Shown here one piece after another: positions 23,101 through 34,045 of a stretch of 64,000 nt of DNA. The stretch is from contig MNCI01002249.1 in NCBI GenBank assembly GCA_015680685.1, positions 520,762 through 584,761 of the forward strand, written 5' to 3'. Numbering within the stretch: the stretch's first letter is position 1; every line of letters begins with the position of its first letter. A program made the position numbers and the translations under genes. This stretch comes from Gnetum montanum. Lineage: Eukaryota > Streptophyta > Gnetopsida > Gnetales > Gnetaceae. Under the pieces are notes generated by a model. It worked only from the letters and a program-made list of their open reading frames with translations. It was not told the DNA's origin and searched no databases.

Positions 23101-24308
23101 CAAATAAAAGGGCCACAAGAACTAGTTATGGAACTTGTCTTGTCCCCTCTAACTAAGGCCCTTTCTTACTTTCTACTTTCTCTCCAATTTGGAATGATGG
23201 TTGTTTTGTGGAAGCATTCTTGTATCTCAGGGGATGGACTAGGCTTAGAATGTCGATGTAGAGTCACTGAAAGTGGTTGGTTTCGGTCTGGACTAAGGAT
23301 GGATCCTACCAAGTCATTTAATCACAAACTTCACAAGGAACTTCATGTGACCATAATCAAGAACTCCATTCCATTCTCTCTCTCATCCATCTCTACTTTC
23401 ATGCCTCACCTCATTGCCAGTTTCACGTTTTGATTCAATGTTCTGGTTTGATGTGTCGAGTTTCTTAGTAAGTTACTTTTGGATTTTTGTACTTAACTTT
23501 TGATAACCATTAATCATCCATGGTGCCTGTGGACTCCTTGGTTTGAAGTTATGCAAGGGCATAAAAGGCTTGTGATTACTTTGGGAAGGACCCACTTGCA
23601 TATCTTTTGGTTTAGTTAAGTTAAGTTCTTTACCCTTAGACATTGTTGCAATCAAATTCATTTTATTTATCCCATCCATGTCATCCAGTTGTATGCATCT
23701 TCACAACTATTTTTAGTGAATTCATTCTTTTTATTATTGTGAATTTCTATACCCTCTTTCTAGTATTTCTTTTGTTAAGCTTTTTTTTTTTGAGTTTTAT
23801 GGACTGCTTCTCTTACTTAACCCATTCATCAGTCTTCCCACTAACACTATCAAGCAACCAATTTATCACAATCACAACTCAGCTAGATAAAATCACTGAC
23901 AAGACAAGGTATTCAGCCGTTATCTATTTCACTTTATATACTAATCCTTGATTTTGTTGTGATTGTAGTGGGGAGCATGGACAGGAAGCGAGACTATCTT
24001 CACCAAGGAGGATGCAATAATATCACTCACGGGAGATTGTTCAAGATTGATGGATCTTTTCTACCTCTCCCTCATTCTTCTGTTGCCAAGAGGGGTTGGA
24101 TGTCCATTGGATCTAAGGGTGTTTTTTCCTATTGTCATGAACACCCAATTTTGTACACAATTGTAATGTTATATGCTTGGGCACTTTTGTATTTATCTAT
24201 TTTCTTTGTGTCACTTTGCATGTGAGTTGAATAGTCCACACCTCCTAATATATTTTGTAAAGAACTTGTTCCTCTTCTTATGTACTCGAGGATGAGTTTT
24301 CATTCAGT

Positions 24309-24318
24309 CGTGGGGGTA
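24309..24318 (+). other. Polypurine tract of element A
   Basis: cgtgggggta immediately before the 3' LTR start at 24319, identical to that of element C. Confidence 0.8.
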
Positions 24319-24896
24319 TGATAAATCATGTTTTTCATATGCTTCAATATTAGAGTGGCCACGATATTGGGTACATGATATCGTGACCCAAGATGTGATA
24401 TCGTACATTCAATATCATAGGGTTACTCCCAAGTCTATAAATACAGCCCTCAAGCACACAATTGAGAGTAGTTTTGGTAGTCAAGTAATGGAACTCTTGT
24501 AGTTTGTCCTTTTGAGAGTTAGAATATTTTCCAAGTGCCCGTAGTAGGAGGTCTAAGTGTGATCAAATCTTTATTCAAGAATTGATGTACCTAAACACAC
24601 CATTGTGTTGGCAATAAATACGAGCTCTTTGATTGACCTTGCAACACTTGAGACTTTCTTTCTTATGCATTTATATATTGTGATTTCATTNAAATAATAA
24701 AAATCTTACGCCACAGTCACACTTAACCATACAATTTCATTCCACAAGTGGGACTAGGAAGACAACGAATGGACAACATGCACACACTATTTAGCTCTAG
24801 TGTACTTGGTAATTAAAGTTTGCGGAATTTGATCAGATCACACGTGAATGCCTATGATTCATATGGTCAGGCATAGGGGTACCTTGCCACTCATCA
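24319..24896 (+). repeat. 3' LTR of element A with an assembly gap
   Basis: Starts tgataaatc, ends ctcatca, followed by the gtttc duplication. U3 boxes start at 24346, 24363, 24377, 24397 and 24411; TATAAATA is at 24436-24443. A single N at 24691 replaces the segment equivalent to 15498-15771 of the 5' LTR (274 bp); restoring that length gives about 851 bp against 865 bp. Confidence 0.9.
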
Positions 24897-25344
24897 GTTT
24901 CAATACTTCCTTTTTCCAACTACAAAAGAAAAAAAGAAAAAAAAAGACTAGCAATGAAGAAGTTGTATGAATTTGATTCCCCTTCATTTCTACTTCTACT
25001 CCATTTTCCCCATATTTTATCATCATCATCCTATCATCATTATTTTATCTACTTTTTCTCTATTGAAGCTTTATACTTATCTTACAAACATTTGCAAAAG
25101 ATTATTAGTCATCTCAAATTCATTGATTATGAAATTACACTACTCTCATAAAAAGTTTGATTAAATTCTACAATTAGATAGAATTTGAAATGTTACTTTT
25201 TAGATCAAACCTTGTTGTGACAATTCTCATAATCTATTCTTAAATTTTATAATTCCAAATTATTGGGCTTATTGAGGCAAATCCATACATATAAAATTCA
25301 GCAAACTTTGTGCTTATATTCTTATGATATTTAAGATTTTCATA

Positions 25345-25760
25345 TCAACCATGACTCATAGTTAAGTCATAGTATCAAAAAATAATAATAATAAACTATG
25401 AGTTCACCATGACTCACGGTATTGCACAAACCAATTTCTCATTAACCACGACTTGTAGTTAGCCTGTGGCAACACCCATGGCTCATGATTATATTTTGTT
25501 ACTCAAAATCATAAATCACAACTTGTGGTCATCTTGTGATGAACATTACAGATAAGGAAAATTTAGTTTGACTCATGGTATTATTGAGGTAAGCTTCATA
25601 ACCCTAGATTTATAGGTTTTCTAGACCATGACTCATGGTGCCCTTGTGGTTCACTTATGGTATCCTTAGTTTTATTTTTATCTCTATTTCTTGAGACCAA
25701 GACTCATAATTCACTTGTGATTAGATGACCATGAGTTGTGCTATAATATTATGACTAGTG
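25345..25760. repeat. Dispersed array of ACCATGACTCATGGT-like palindromes
   Basis: About nine imperfect copies, best at 25626 (accatgactcatggt, self-complementary except for the centre base), also near 25348, 25402, 25570 and 25729, with decayed forms such as cacaacttgtggt near 25515. The core TGACTCA is a bZIP-type (GCN4-like) site. Confidence 0.5.
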
Positions 25761-26339
25761 GTAAATAAAAACTCATTAATTTTCATCACATTTCTATTGT
25801 TGAAGATAAGAATAAAGATTATCATTACTTATTACAAGATGATGTTGGGCTTGTTGAAAAGTACTTTAAAAAATTTATCTACTTGCAAAATTTCATGAAA
25901 ATTGGATATCAAATGATGATAGAAATTGGGCTTGAAAGAATGCTCTAAAATCTAATTGTTTGCTTTTTGTTTGATGAAGAAATATGATGTTTGCAATTAG
26001 ATTATTGGAAATTGTGACTTGCAATTGATATTAAGTGATGAATAAGTGATGTTGAGGATGTAGAAACTTGTAGGTAATGATGAATTAATGAATTAATATG
26101 ATATTAATTTAATTAATGATGTTGAAAAATATTGATGAGAAATGATGATGTTGAAAAATGATGATGAATTGATGAAAATATGGTGAAACTAATTGTTGGC
26201 GTTGGAAATCTTGGTTGCTGGAATGGGGAAAACTGAAAGATTCGAGCGTTGGAATAGTCTTAACCTTGAATCCCAAGGGCCCTCATAAAATGGAACTTAG
26301 AGTGCCCTGGATGGTCTTGCCAATCACCCTAGATCTTAC

Positions 26340-26512
26340 AGAATGTAAAACAGAAATGGTTTTGGAATCATGAATGTAATCATGAATGAAATCGGAAGTG
26401 AAAACAAAAATGAAAGTGCAAATGTAGATGGAAATAGAAATGGCCTTGAAAATGGAAATGGAAATGGAATTGTAGTTATCAGAATAATGTAAAAATAGAA
26501 ATGGAAATTGAA
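26340..26512. repeat. Degenerate (GAAATG)n purine-rich repeat
   Basis: Repeated gaaatg/ggaaat units, most regular at about 26430-26470. One strand is nearly all purine plus T. Confidence 0.6.
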
Positions 26513-27119
26513 AATTGCACAACATGACCAACCAAATTTATATTAAAAAAAATATAAAAGAATTGGGTTCATGATGTATAGGTTTATGCCAAGGGAATAG
26601 GAAGCTACTTGTCAAAGCTTGAACTCCATTGAAGAAGGCTGCCTTCATGATCTAGTTTTTTTCTAGTTTCATCCTACTGCAACTTTCTATCAGTTTTCAT
26701 TAGAACTACAATGTGGGAATGGGATTAGATTTAGAATTTCGGTGTAATGGAAGTTACGTGGAGGTGTCTACACCTAGTGTAGTACCAGTTTTTGCTACTA
26801 AAAGTGTAGTTGGGTTGCAAACCGATTTGATGGGTGATGGAAGTGATTACTAAAAATGGGCAAGTGGTATTACTATCAATGGTTGTGCCAATGCCAAGTA
26901 CTTAGAGTGCGAATGTGTTTGGAATACCAAGAATGTTTAAAATGCCAAGAGTTCAGAACTATAGTATAGGATGCAAAATTCCAAAATTCTAAGCTTGAAA
27001 ATGGTATTAACATTGGGTATTTAAGGGTTAGGGTTTTTATTTTTGGGATTGCCATTGATTGCCATTGATTACTAACAAATTAGCATTGATTGTGGTTTTC
27101 AATAGTCATCTACTATTAG

Positions 27120-27400
27120 TGTAGTTGGTCAACTACTATAAGTGTAGTTGCTATTTGTGGTAAATCCGAAATGGACTACATTTACAAAACCCAATCTATT
27201 TACTGAAAATAGTAAATAGACTTTTGTGACTATGCTGGTAGTACTTTCACCATGTTAGTAGTGGTCAGCAATCATCTACTATAATCATAGTTTCCATTTA
27301 TGGTAAGTTCAGAATGGGCTATGGCCACAAAACCAGTTTGTTTGCTATAAATAGTAAACGGACTTTTGTGACTCCATTGATACTATCCCTACTATGCTAG
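27120..27400. repeat. Two imperfect tandem copies, period about 158 bp
   Basis: ctactataagtgtagttgc (27134) and ctactataatcatagtttcc (27292) begin two parallel segments that both run to a gtaaa.ggacttttgtgact block near 27230 and 27360. Confidence 0.6.
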
Positions 27401-27643
27401 CATTGGTGGACTATGCTAAGGTTTATGAAAAATTTCAAAAGTCGTGGAAAATGTGGAAAGAGTTAGAAACTATGAAAATGGTGGAATCTGCTGGAAAGTG
27501 TTGTGCCTGGTGAAGAATGCGGTCTATGCTGGTTGTTGTTAACTTGGAGTGACTATGTTGGTTATTGTTGGAAAGTTGGAAACTTCAACAATCCCAAGGT
27601 TGCACTTCTGCTAGATCTTGGTAGTGACTATGCTAACCACTGT

Positions 27644-27730
27644 GATTATTAAAAGTGTATTTATTGTGACTATTGAAAGTGTAGTTACTATGACTACTAA
27701 AAGTGTAGTCACAATGACTACTGAAAATGG
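27644..27730. repeat. 24-bp minisatellite, about 3.6 copies
   Basis: Units at 27644-27667, 27668-27691, 27692-27715 and a partial at 27716-27730, each like gactactgaaagtgtagt plus six bases. The unit length is a multiple of three, so frames across it look open, but no protein family is evident. Confidence 0.75.
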
Positions 27731-28475
27731 CTCCGACGTCTCCGACGTAGTTGGGGTTATACCCCTACAAAAACCCTTGAAAATGTTATTGTTAGCCATT
27801 CCAAAGGCATTTTTAGCCTTCCTAAGCCCAAATATGAACATGGGGTACCTTTTCCTATCTGGGAAACAAGGATAAAACAAATTTTGAAGCATTTTTTGGC
27901 CTCAAAAATTTGAAGTATGCAAGATTGTAGCTTAGGGACTACATATCTCACATTTACAATGAATCCTTACCTCAAGTTGGGAAATGACAGTTGCAACATG
28001 AAATTTGATGGTGTTTCACTAATGATTGATGATGGATGATAAAATTAGGGGAGAATTTAAATTGCTTCTTGTTAACAAATTATCAAAAGTTGTACAATTA
28101 AGGACCTTGTTTTCATAGGAAATAAGTAAGATCAAGCTTGGATGTCATGGGCTAGTATTTTTCCAATGAATAAAGAGTCTTGAAATAAAGAAACATGATG
28201 AATAGGGGTTACATTAATGTTGCATCTACCCATCAATTCAATTATTAATAATACAAATATGAATTTCTTACTTTGTCCTTTGATCCAACAAAATACAAAT
28301 AATTGAGTACATGGATTTGGCCCTATGTTACTTAACAATTTATTAAAATATATTAAAGATGATATTTGGATGAGACTTGAACTTAAAACCTTGACTTGGA
28401 CACTTGATCTTTGATTTGAACTTTTTCTTGAAGGCCACACATTTCATATTATCTCCATCATATGTGATGGAACGC

Positions 28476-28606
28476 GATATTGCATGTGCCACGATATCGC
28501 ATATGCGATATCGCGGCGGTCGTGATATCGCGGTGGTCATGATATCGCATCCTCCCCTGTGATATCGTGTACATGATATTACGGTGCATCATCATATCTA
28601 TAAATA
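28476..28606 (+). promoter_or_regulatory. Best-preserved U3 GATATC array with TATA box
   Basis: Seven boxes start at 28476, 28493, 28507, 28524, 28541, 28561 and 28575 (intervals 17, 14, 17, 17, 20, 14). Five are exact GATATC, several inside GCGATATCGC or close. TATAAATA is at 28599-28606, 24 bases after the last box start, and again at 29068-29075 in the duplicated segment. Confidence 0.68.
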
Positions 28607-28713
28607 AGAGGTAGCTCTCCCTTGTTTCCTCATCCTAGGCTAGATAGTAGGGAAACTCTGGCAGATTGATCACTCCAGAGATAGAATATTTTTAATGTGC
28701 CCACAGTAGGAGC

Positions 28714-29043
28714 TGACCGTAGTAGGTGGGTACCCTCGCCTGAACTGGAGTCACTGCGAAGACGGAGCATCACCCCCCCTATGTGCGACGCAAAGGAGGA
28801 ACATCACCCCCGCCGGTCACATGGTCCCGCATCGCACTGAAGGAGAAGAGCGGGGAGGGGGCCAATGTACCTCATGTGCACTCAGTGTAGGGAACGCACA
28901 GACTGCCACCACCATCCATCACTCCTTCCTGGGAGAAGCCAGAAAACACGAACGATGGCAAATTTTCAGCCGACCGCACCTCGGGAGACACGGACGACCA
29001 CATCCGCTGCCCCCTCGCACAGGGCGAAGAGGGCGTGCCCTAG
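28714..29043. other. 330-bp GC-rich insert of unknown origin inside the B 5' LTR
   Basis: The base composition is unlike everything around it and CAG/CG dinucleotides are not decayed, so it is probably recent or from another source. It contains a small internal repeat (ggagcatcacccccc near 28765 and ggaacatcacccccgcc near 28797). A frame 28821-29072 stays open through it but starts and ends without any recognised domain. It could be an insertion captured by template switching, or an assembly artefact. Confidence 0.6.
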
Positions 29044-29790
29044 GATATTACGGTGCATCATCATATCTATAAATAAGAGGTAGCTCTCCCTTGTTTCCTC
29101 ATCCTAGGCTAGATAGTAGGGAAACTCTGGCAGATTGATCACTCTAGAGATAGAATATTAATAATGTGCCCACAGTAGGAGCCCTAAAGTGAATGGATCT
29201 TTATTCAAGAAAACATTGTACTTGAACACAAGTTTGTGTATGACAATAAAGATGAGCTTCTTGGATAAACCTTGCAGTGCATGGAATAGGCTAATTAGGA
29301 TTTTATTTATTGTTATTTATTATTTGTTATTTATTATCTTTTATTTACTGCTTTCTCTCTCAACCCTTCTCTCCTAGTTAAGTGCCTCAATACGATCTCT
29401 TCAAGCACGTGCGTTACACATGGTGATCCCAGCAACGACTAGCATTTGGTAGCCATGATTACATTAGTTCACGGTGTGTACCGTAAGTAGGAATGGATGC
29501 TGACGCTAGGTAATTTAGACTTACTTCATTAGTTAGAGTTAGTAATTAGTTTCTCAACCCTTCACCTTGTTAGCATAGGAGATAAAACATAAAAAGCTAT
29601 AAAAATCATATACCTCAGACTTACTTAACCATACACCATGACAACTACAAGTAAGTCTGGGAAGACAACGAATGATTAACGCTAAGTGTTCCATGGGCGT
29701 GTAGGCACTTAGTCTGCGGAGTTTGACTAGATCACGCGTGCTACGCTCGTATTTGTATGGTTGAGTGTAGGGGTATCTCGCCACTCATCA

Positions 29791-29810
29791 TTGACACTGT
29801 TGCCAGGGAC
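29791..29810 (+). other. Primer binding site of element B, tRNA-Asp type
   Basis: ttgacactgttgccagggac differs from the tRNA-Asp complement at four positions, all C to T or G to A. Confidence 0.78.
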
Positions 29811-30029
29811 TAAGTGTTTGTGCACTAAATAGAACATAGGACATCACTCACATCGTTGGGAGCCTAAACAAACCTTCATGTTAATTAATTAATTAAAGAA
29901 AAAATTATATAACGGTAAATTAGCACACCGATAACAATATCTTCTTCTCATAAGAGCAACTCACCACCTAGGGACAATACAAAGAACAGTCGGCAATCAA
30001 AAACACATAACCAAAATCTGCCAAGTCCT

Positions 30030-32370
30030 CAACAATACCATATAGTCTATACTTATCCTGATGAGTATATTCTAGACTTTACTTTTATCCTCCATCAAGA
30101 TAAATAGCTGCGATGGAGAGATTTGCAAGGTAACATCGTGTTACCCCCCAGATCAATCAGTCCCTAACATGCTTCTCCGTGCTTTGGCACAGATTTGCAT
30201 GATAGAATTATATGCTAAATATGTTGCGGAAGACTTTGACATAAGGGATTATTATCCCACAGAAGCACAACATATGAGGGACTTAAGGCAGAAGAGCCAA
30301 CATACACTATTGAAGGGCAAAGAGGTCCCGCACATCCTTAGTGAAATCAGAGATGGTGAACCACTCATAACGAGTTCTCTATCAAATGATGTTCCCCCTC
30401 CTAACGATGGTGAGGAGGTGGGGTATCAAAACCTATGCTTAATGATACACAACCCTAGTTTTGATCCTCGTGAACACCAACTATTCACAGAGGGAACAAC
30501 AACTCATGATAAGGACGGGCACTTAGATCGTCATCACGATTGGGGCCAAAGCAGCCAAAGAGAAGGTAGGAAACATCATCATGGCAATGGTTCTCCTTCT
30601 TCTTTTCCTTCATCTCATCACTCACCCTCTCCTTCCACATCTGGGTATAGCCATCATGAACATAATGGTGAGGATAGGGGTAGACAAAATGAGAGACCTC
30701 AACAAGAGAGTCAAGAGAGAGGACAAGGGCATGAATGAAGGGAAAGTAGGAAACAACGAATACATCACAGGCATCATGAAAGAGATGATCATGATGAGCC
30801 CCTACTTTCCACCCAAAGTATGCTCAATATAACAGAGGTAGTGAGAATACCAACAAGGCATTTAAAAGATAGTCGGATCAAACGCTTAGACATGAACAAT
30901 ATCCCATGCTTTGAGGGGGGATACAACGCTGATCTGTAGCATCATTTATAGGAATTCCATGATGCCTACACCTTGCAAAACATAGAGAATGAGTGGAAAA
31001 AAATGAAGTTGTTTCCTAGGATACTCATTAAGGAAGCAGAGAATTGGTACCGATCCTTAGAGCTGGAAACCATTAGGAGGTGGAGTATGATGTTAGAACT
31101 CTTCAACAATAAGTATCAGACATACTCCAGAGTGTCTAATTTGCGTAAGCAGATCCAAGGCTGGAAGAAAGGAACTCATGAACCCTTGGATGCTTCCATG
31201 AGCCAATACTATGCATTGCTACATCATTGCCCAGGCCATGGATACACTCAACAAGATCAACTTCACCACATCATGGATGGGCTAAGGCATGAAACTAGAA
31301 GAACCCTTGGGAATATGCCCAAGGGAGACTATCAGAACTTAGAGTCCATGATGTTCATTACTTGTTAGAACAAGTAGCAAAAGAAGAAGAAGAACTAAAA
31401 AAAAGAGAGAGTGTGGAAGAATACAACCGTGATCCCTCCCTTTGGAAGAAGGGAGTGGAATTTTGCGATGAAGAGGATGAGTCACCACTCGAAGAGTTGG
31501 TGATCAGAAAAATCTTGCTGATTCAAAAACTAACAACAGAAGTATCAGCTAAGATGGATCAATTGTGGGATTCCTTAGACTCTAGACTTGAAACTGTCTT
31601 GAAAATTGTAGAGGAGTCTAAGGAGGAACGAAGTAGTGACAAAGGTAAGACAAAGTGGAGAAATTCAGGCCCTGCACATAACAAGGGTAAGGGGAAAATT
31701 ACTATCTTCGATGAAGTTGTGGATTCAGACACAGACGATGACGGTGGATGTGAGATCTACCATTATGATCATCCCAAGGGATGTTATCCAATCATCTCAC
31801 ATCTACAAGAGTCTGGGGTGTATGCACTTAATCCAAGACTCAATTAACGGCAGACACCCCGAAGGTTACCTTATCCTCAAGGTAACCCGAGGTAGTTCCA
31901 CCAACTATTAACGTACTATCCAAGTGGAACTCCACCACAACCCATTGGATAGCATTAGCAGTGGCAATACCCACAGTCATGGGGGATGCCACTGCCAAAA
32001 CAACAGTACCCTTATTGGCAACCTAATCCTTATGGATATTATGTGCGGCAGCCGATTTCTCCAAGTGACTCTATGGGTCACATAACTCCCCAACGTCACT
32101 ACCAAGTTTGGGAGTACTTTAGGAGGACTCCTTCTCCTCCGGGAGGCACCCCACATACCTACGATCCTCCAACTCCATCCACACCTCTTCCACCTGTAGT
32201 TCCCACAACACCTCCTGCTCCAACAATGCAAGGGGAATTCCCCACTCAACCGCAGCAACGCCATGCTACGAGAGCAGTAAACATTCAACCCGCTACTAGT
32301 TTTGAAAACTATAAAAAGAGAAGACATTTCTTCAAAACCAAAAGCCTAGACAAGCTCTCACAACAATAAG
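30030..32370 (+). pseudogene. gag of element B, nearly readable
   Basis: Open pieces 30169-30738, 30973-31368, 31362-31847 and 31986-32369. The first three quarters share one frame, then a single frameshift near 31362 moves to the next. Domains in order: N-terminal segment; a His/Ser-rich linker (near 30480-30730); the capsid-like domain with RIKRLDMNN, ENWYRSLELE, MLELFNNKYQTYS, LRKQIQGWKKG and QDQLHHIMDGL; an acidic/lysine region; DDDGGCEIYHYDHPKGC; and a Pro/Gln/Tyr-rich tail. Few stops remain, unlike A and D. It could still be translated in part; no evidence that it is. Confidence 0.85.
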
Positions 32371-32439
32371 TGGTTGAGCCTATGTACACTCCTCCACCAT
32401 CTAACACTTCAGAGCACCCTTCAGTCCAACAGAGCTTAA

Positions 32440-33278
32440 TGCATACAGTTATGTTAACGCATACCGTAATCGACTGGATCAAGGTAGGCCACCTTCCAAG
32501 GAAACTAACTAACCCTGGAAGTCCCTTAATCTATTTGTAAATCATTGGGAATGCACCAGATAAGGCTCTTCTTGACTTAGGTTTCAGAGTCAACTTAATT
32601 TCACGAGAGATGTATCAAGCCTGGGACCTGCCCCAACTCAAGAAGAGTAACATTCAACTAGAGCTGGCAGACCAGTCTATCACCATTCCCTTGGGATTGG
32701 TGGAGGACATTGTTACCACTGTGCATGGTTGGTCCTACCCAGTTGATTTCCTGGTGATTGAAGTAAACAACAATGAAGGGAACTTCCCAATTATAATGGA
32801 AAGGGCATGGCTGAGTATAGTAGATGCATACCTAGGGATCCGCAATCTTTCTTTGCAAATATCTAAGATAAATATTTATGGAAAGATCGAGAAGAAGAAA
32901 GTTCCATGCATCACATATAGTGACTCAGAGGGTGATGACATGGAAGAATGTTTAGCATCTCTTCCATATAATCAGTGTGTCCAAGAAACACAAATTCAAT
33001 GATGCCTATATGTAGCAACCACACAAGTAGTGGACACCCCGTGGTTGATAGCTACTAGAAAGAGAAAACCAATATGTATGGAACAAACTAAGGAAACAAC
33101 TCATGTTAACAACAGAGGCATAGATACACTGGAGTATGAGCGTTGCCAACTTCCACCCCTTAATTTGAGAACATTAGTGGGGAGAAGTTGGGCACTTCTA
33201 CGAAATTCAAATAGACGTTCATTATTTCAAATCTCTCCCTTGCAATCTAGTCATGGGGGAGATGACCACCTATTATAA
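32440..33278 (+). pseudogene. Protease of element B fused to the pol C-terminal end
   Basis: The active-site motif is LLDLGFRVNLIS near 32570-32605, so Ser/Thr of the Asp-Ser-Gly triad is replaced by Leu. The open piece 32610-33002 holds the rest of the protease-like domain. After 33030 the sequence follows A's inter-domain spacer until about 33211, then jumps to the last codons of A's pol (FQISP..QSSHGGD, equal to A near 22258-22310). About 2.8 kb of RT, RNase H and integrase is missing. Confidence 0.82.
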
Positions 33279-33294
33279 CCATTGGAGGCCCTCA

Positions 33295-33475
33295 ATTCTT
33301 TTTAAGTTTTTGTTTTACACGTTTTTGTTTCCCACATTTTTGTTTTACAAGTTTCTTATTTTACACATTTTTGTTTTACACGTTTTTATTTTTCATGTTT
33401 TTGTTTTACACATTTTTGTTTTACAAGTTTTTGTTTTACACATTTTTATTTTACAAATTTCTTTAACTTTTCTTG
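33295..33475 (+). repeat. 15-bp T-rich minisatellite
   Basis: About a dozen units of tttttgttttacaca and close variants. In one frame it reads FVLHI/FVLQV five-residue repeats, which has no coding meaning. It sits just after the pol end, as in A and D. Confidence 0.8.
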
Positions 33476-33508
33476 TTTTTGTTTTCCAACATCATTATAC
33501 TTTTTCAT

Positions 33509-33512
<4 letters not shown>

Positions 33513-33540
<28 letters not shown>
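33513..33540. repeat. (GT)n microsatellite
   Basis: About fourteen GT units in the B 3' non-coding region. Confidence 0.95.
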
Positions 33541-33953
33541 ATCCACCTTGTAATTTTTTTGCCCAATAAGTGTTCTTCACGATGGTATGAACTGTTTTCT
33601 TATTGATTGCTAATGTTGGTTTTTACCTTTAAGTTACGATGTTGATACTAAGGTATGTTTCTTTTGATATGGCAGGCAATGAGATCACTTCATCCATCCA
33701 TCCACAAGTTTCTATGGTCTTTGTCGACTTGGAAATGTACAGTCTCCTTCATAATAAGAAGCTTAATGAATTGGTGACTGGGAATTTCTCAAACTAAGGA
33801 AGGACTCAAGGATTGAAAAGGGTGTGACCTCAAGGGAACTTGATGCATTTGTGTTAGCCATTCTCTTGGGTGATCAGATGTTTTCTTCTTGAGTTTTCTT
33901 ATCGTTCTGATGTTACCCAATTATCAGAAGCTAAGACAATAAAAATAACAAAG

Positions 33954-34045
33954 TCTTTGCATGGTGTGGATCTCACGCATAAAAACACAAAACATAAAAA
34001 TGAAAAAAGAAGAAGAAAAGTGAGATTTTAAAGCACACCCCTTAG
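33954..34045 (+). ncRNA. Conserved stem-loop in the 3' non-coding region of B
   Basis: Same frame sequences as in A (tctttgcatggtgtgg before, aaagcacacccctta after). Arms are ATCTCAC 33970-33976 and GTGAGAT 34020-34026, a perfect 7-bp stem with a 43-base A-rich loop. Three paired positions differ from copy 2 of A with both partners changed. Confidence 0.55.

Larger units (their letters stand above)
15107..24901 (+). mobile_element. Element A: full-length Ty3/gypsy retrotransposon, Athila/Tat-like
   Basis: Bounded by 5-bp target duplications gtttc at 15107-15111 and 24897-24901. Order: 5' LTR, tRNA-Asp primer site, gag, protease, RT, RNase H, integrase, a 2-kb non-coding region, polypurine tract, 3' LTR. 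The RT has an FMDEFS motif where the lineage usually has FMDDFS, and the primer site is of the type used by Athila/Tat elements, hence the lineage call. Internal ORFs carry many stops, mostly TAG. The 3' LTR contains one N hiding about 274 bases. Confidence 0.92.
24902..28459. other. Non-coding DNA between elements A and B
   Basis: No gene recognised. It contains an array of imperfect palindromes (25345-25760), purine-rich hexamer repeats (26340-26512), a duplicated segment (27120-27400) and a 24-bp minisatellite (27644-27730), described separately. Open frames here are short and repeat-derived. Confidence 0.5.
28465..29790 (+). repeat. 5' LTR of element B with internal duplication and insert
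   Basis: Starts tgatggaacgcg and ends ccactcatca. Total 1326 bp. A 139-bp segment carrying the last GATATT box and the TATA box occurs twice (28575-28713 and 29044-29182, about three differences) around a 330-bp GC-rich insert. Removing one copy and the insert leaves 857 bp, the size predicted for the 3' LTR. Confidence 0.88.

Noticed and set aside
28493-28498. Boxes as PHR1-type (GNATATNC) or evening-element sites
   Set aside because: The box CGATATCG does not fit GNATATNC, and the evening element AAATATCT needs different flanks; binder left open.
28476-28580. GATATC array as a CRISPR-like or satellite repeat
   Set aside because: Boxes are 6-10 bp, spacing varies in steps, and the array sits at a fixed distance from a TATA box in LTRs; not a CRISPR, and this is a plant nuclear sequence.
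28821-29072. Frame open through the GC-rich insert as a possible gene
   Set aside because: GC-rich DNA gives few stops by chance, no domain is visible, and the frame ends inside duplicated LTR sequence.
33253-33606. Hydrophobic FVLHI-repeat and Cys-Val-repeat frame that looks like a membrane protein
   Set aside because: It is the translation of the T-rich minisatellite and the (GT)n tract.
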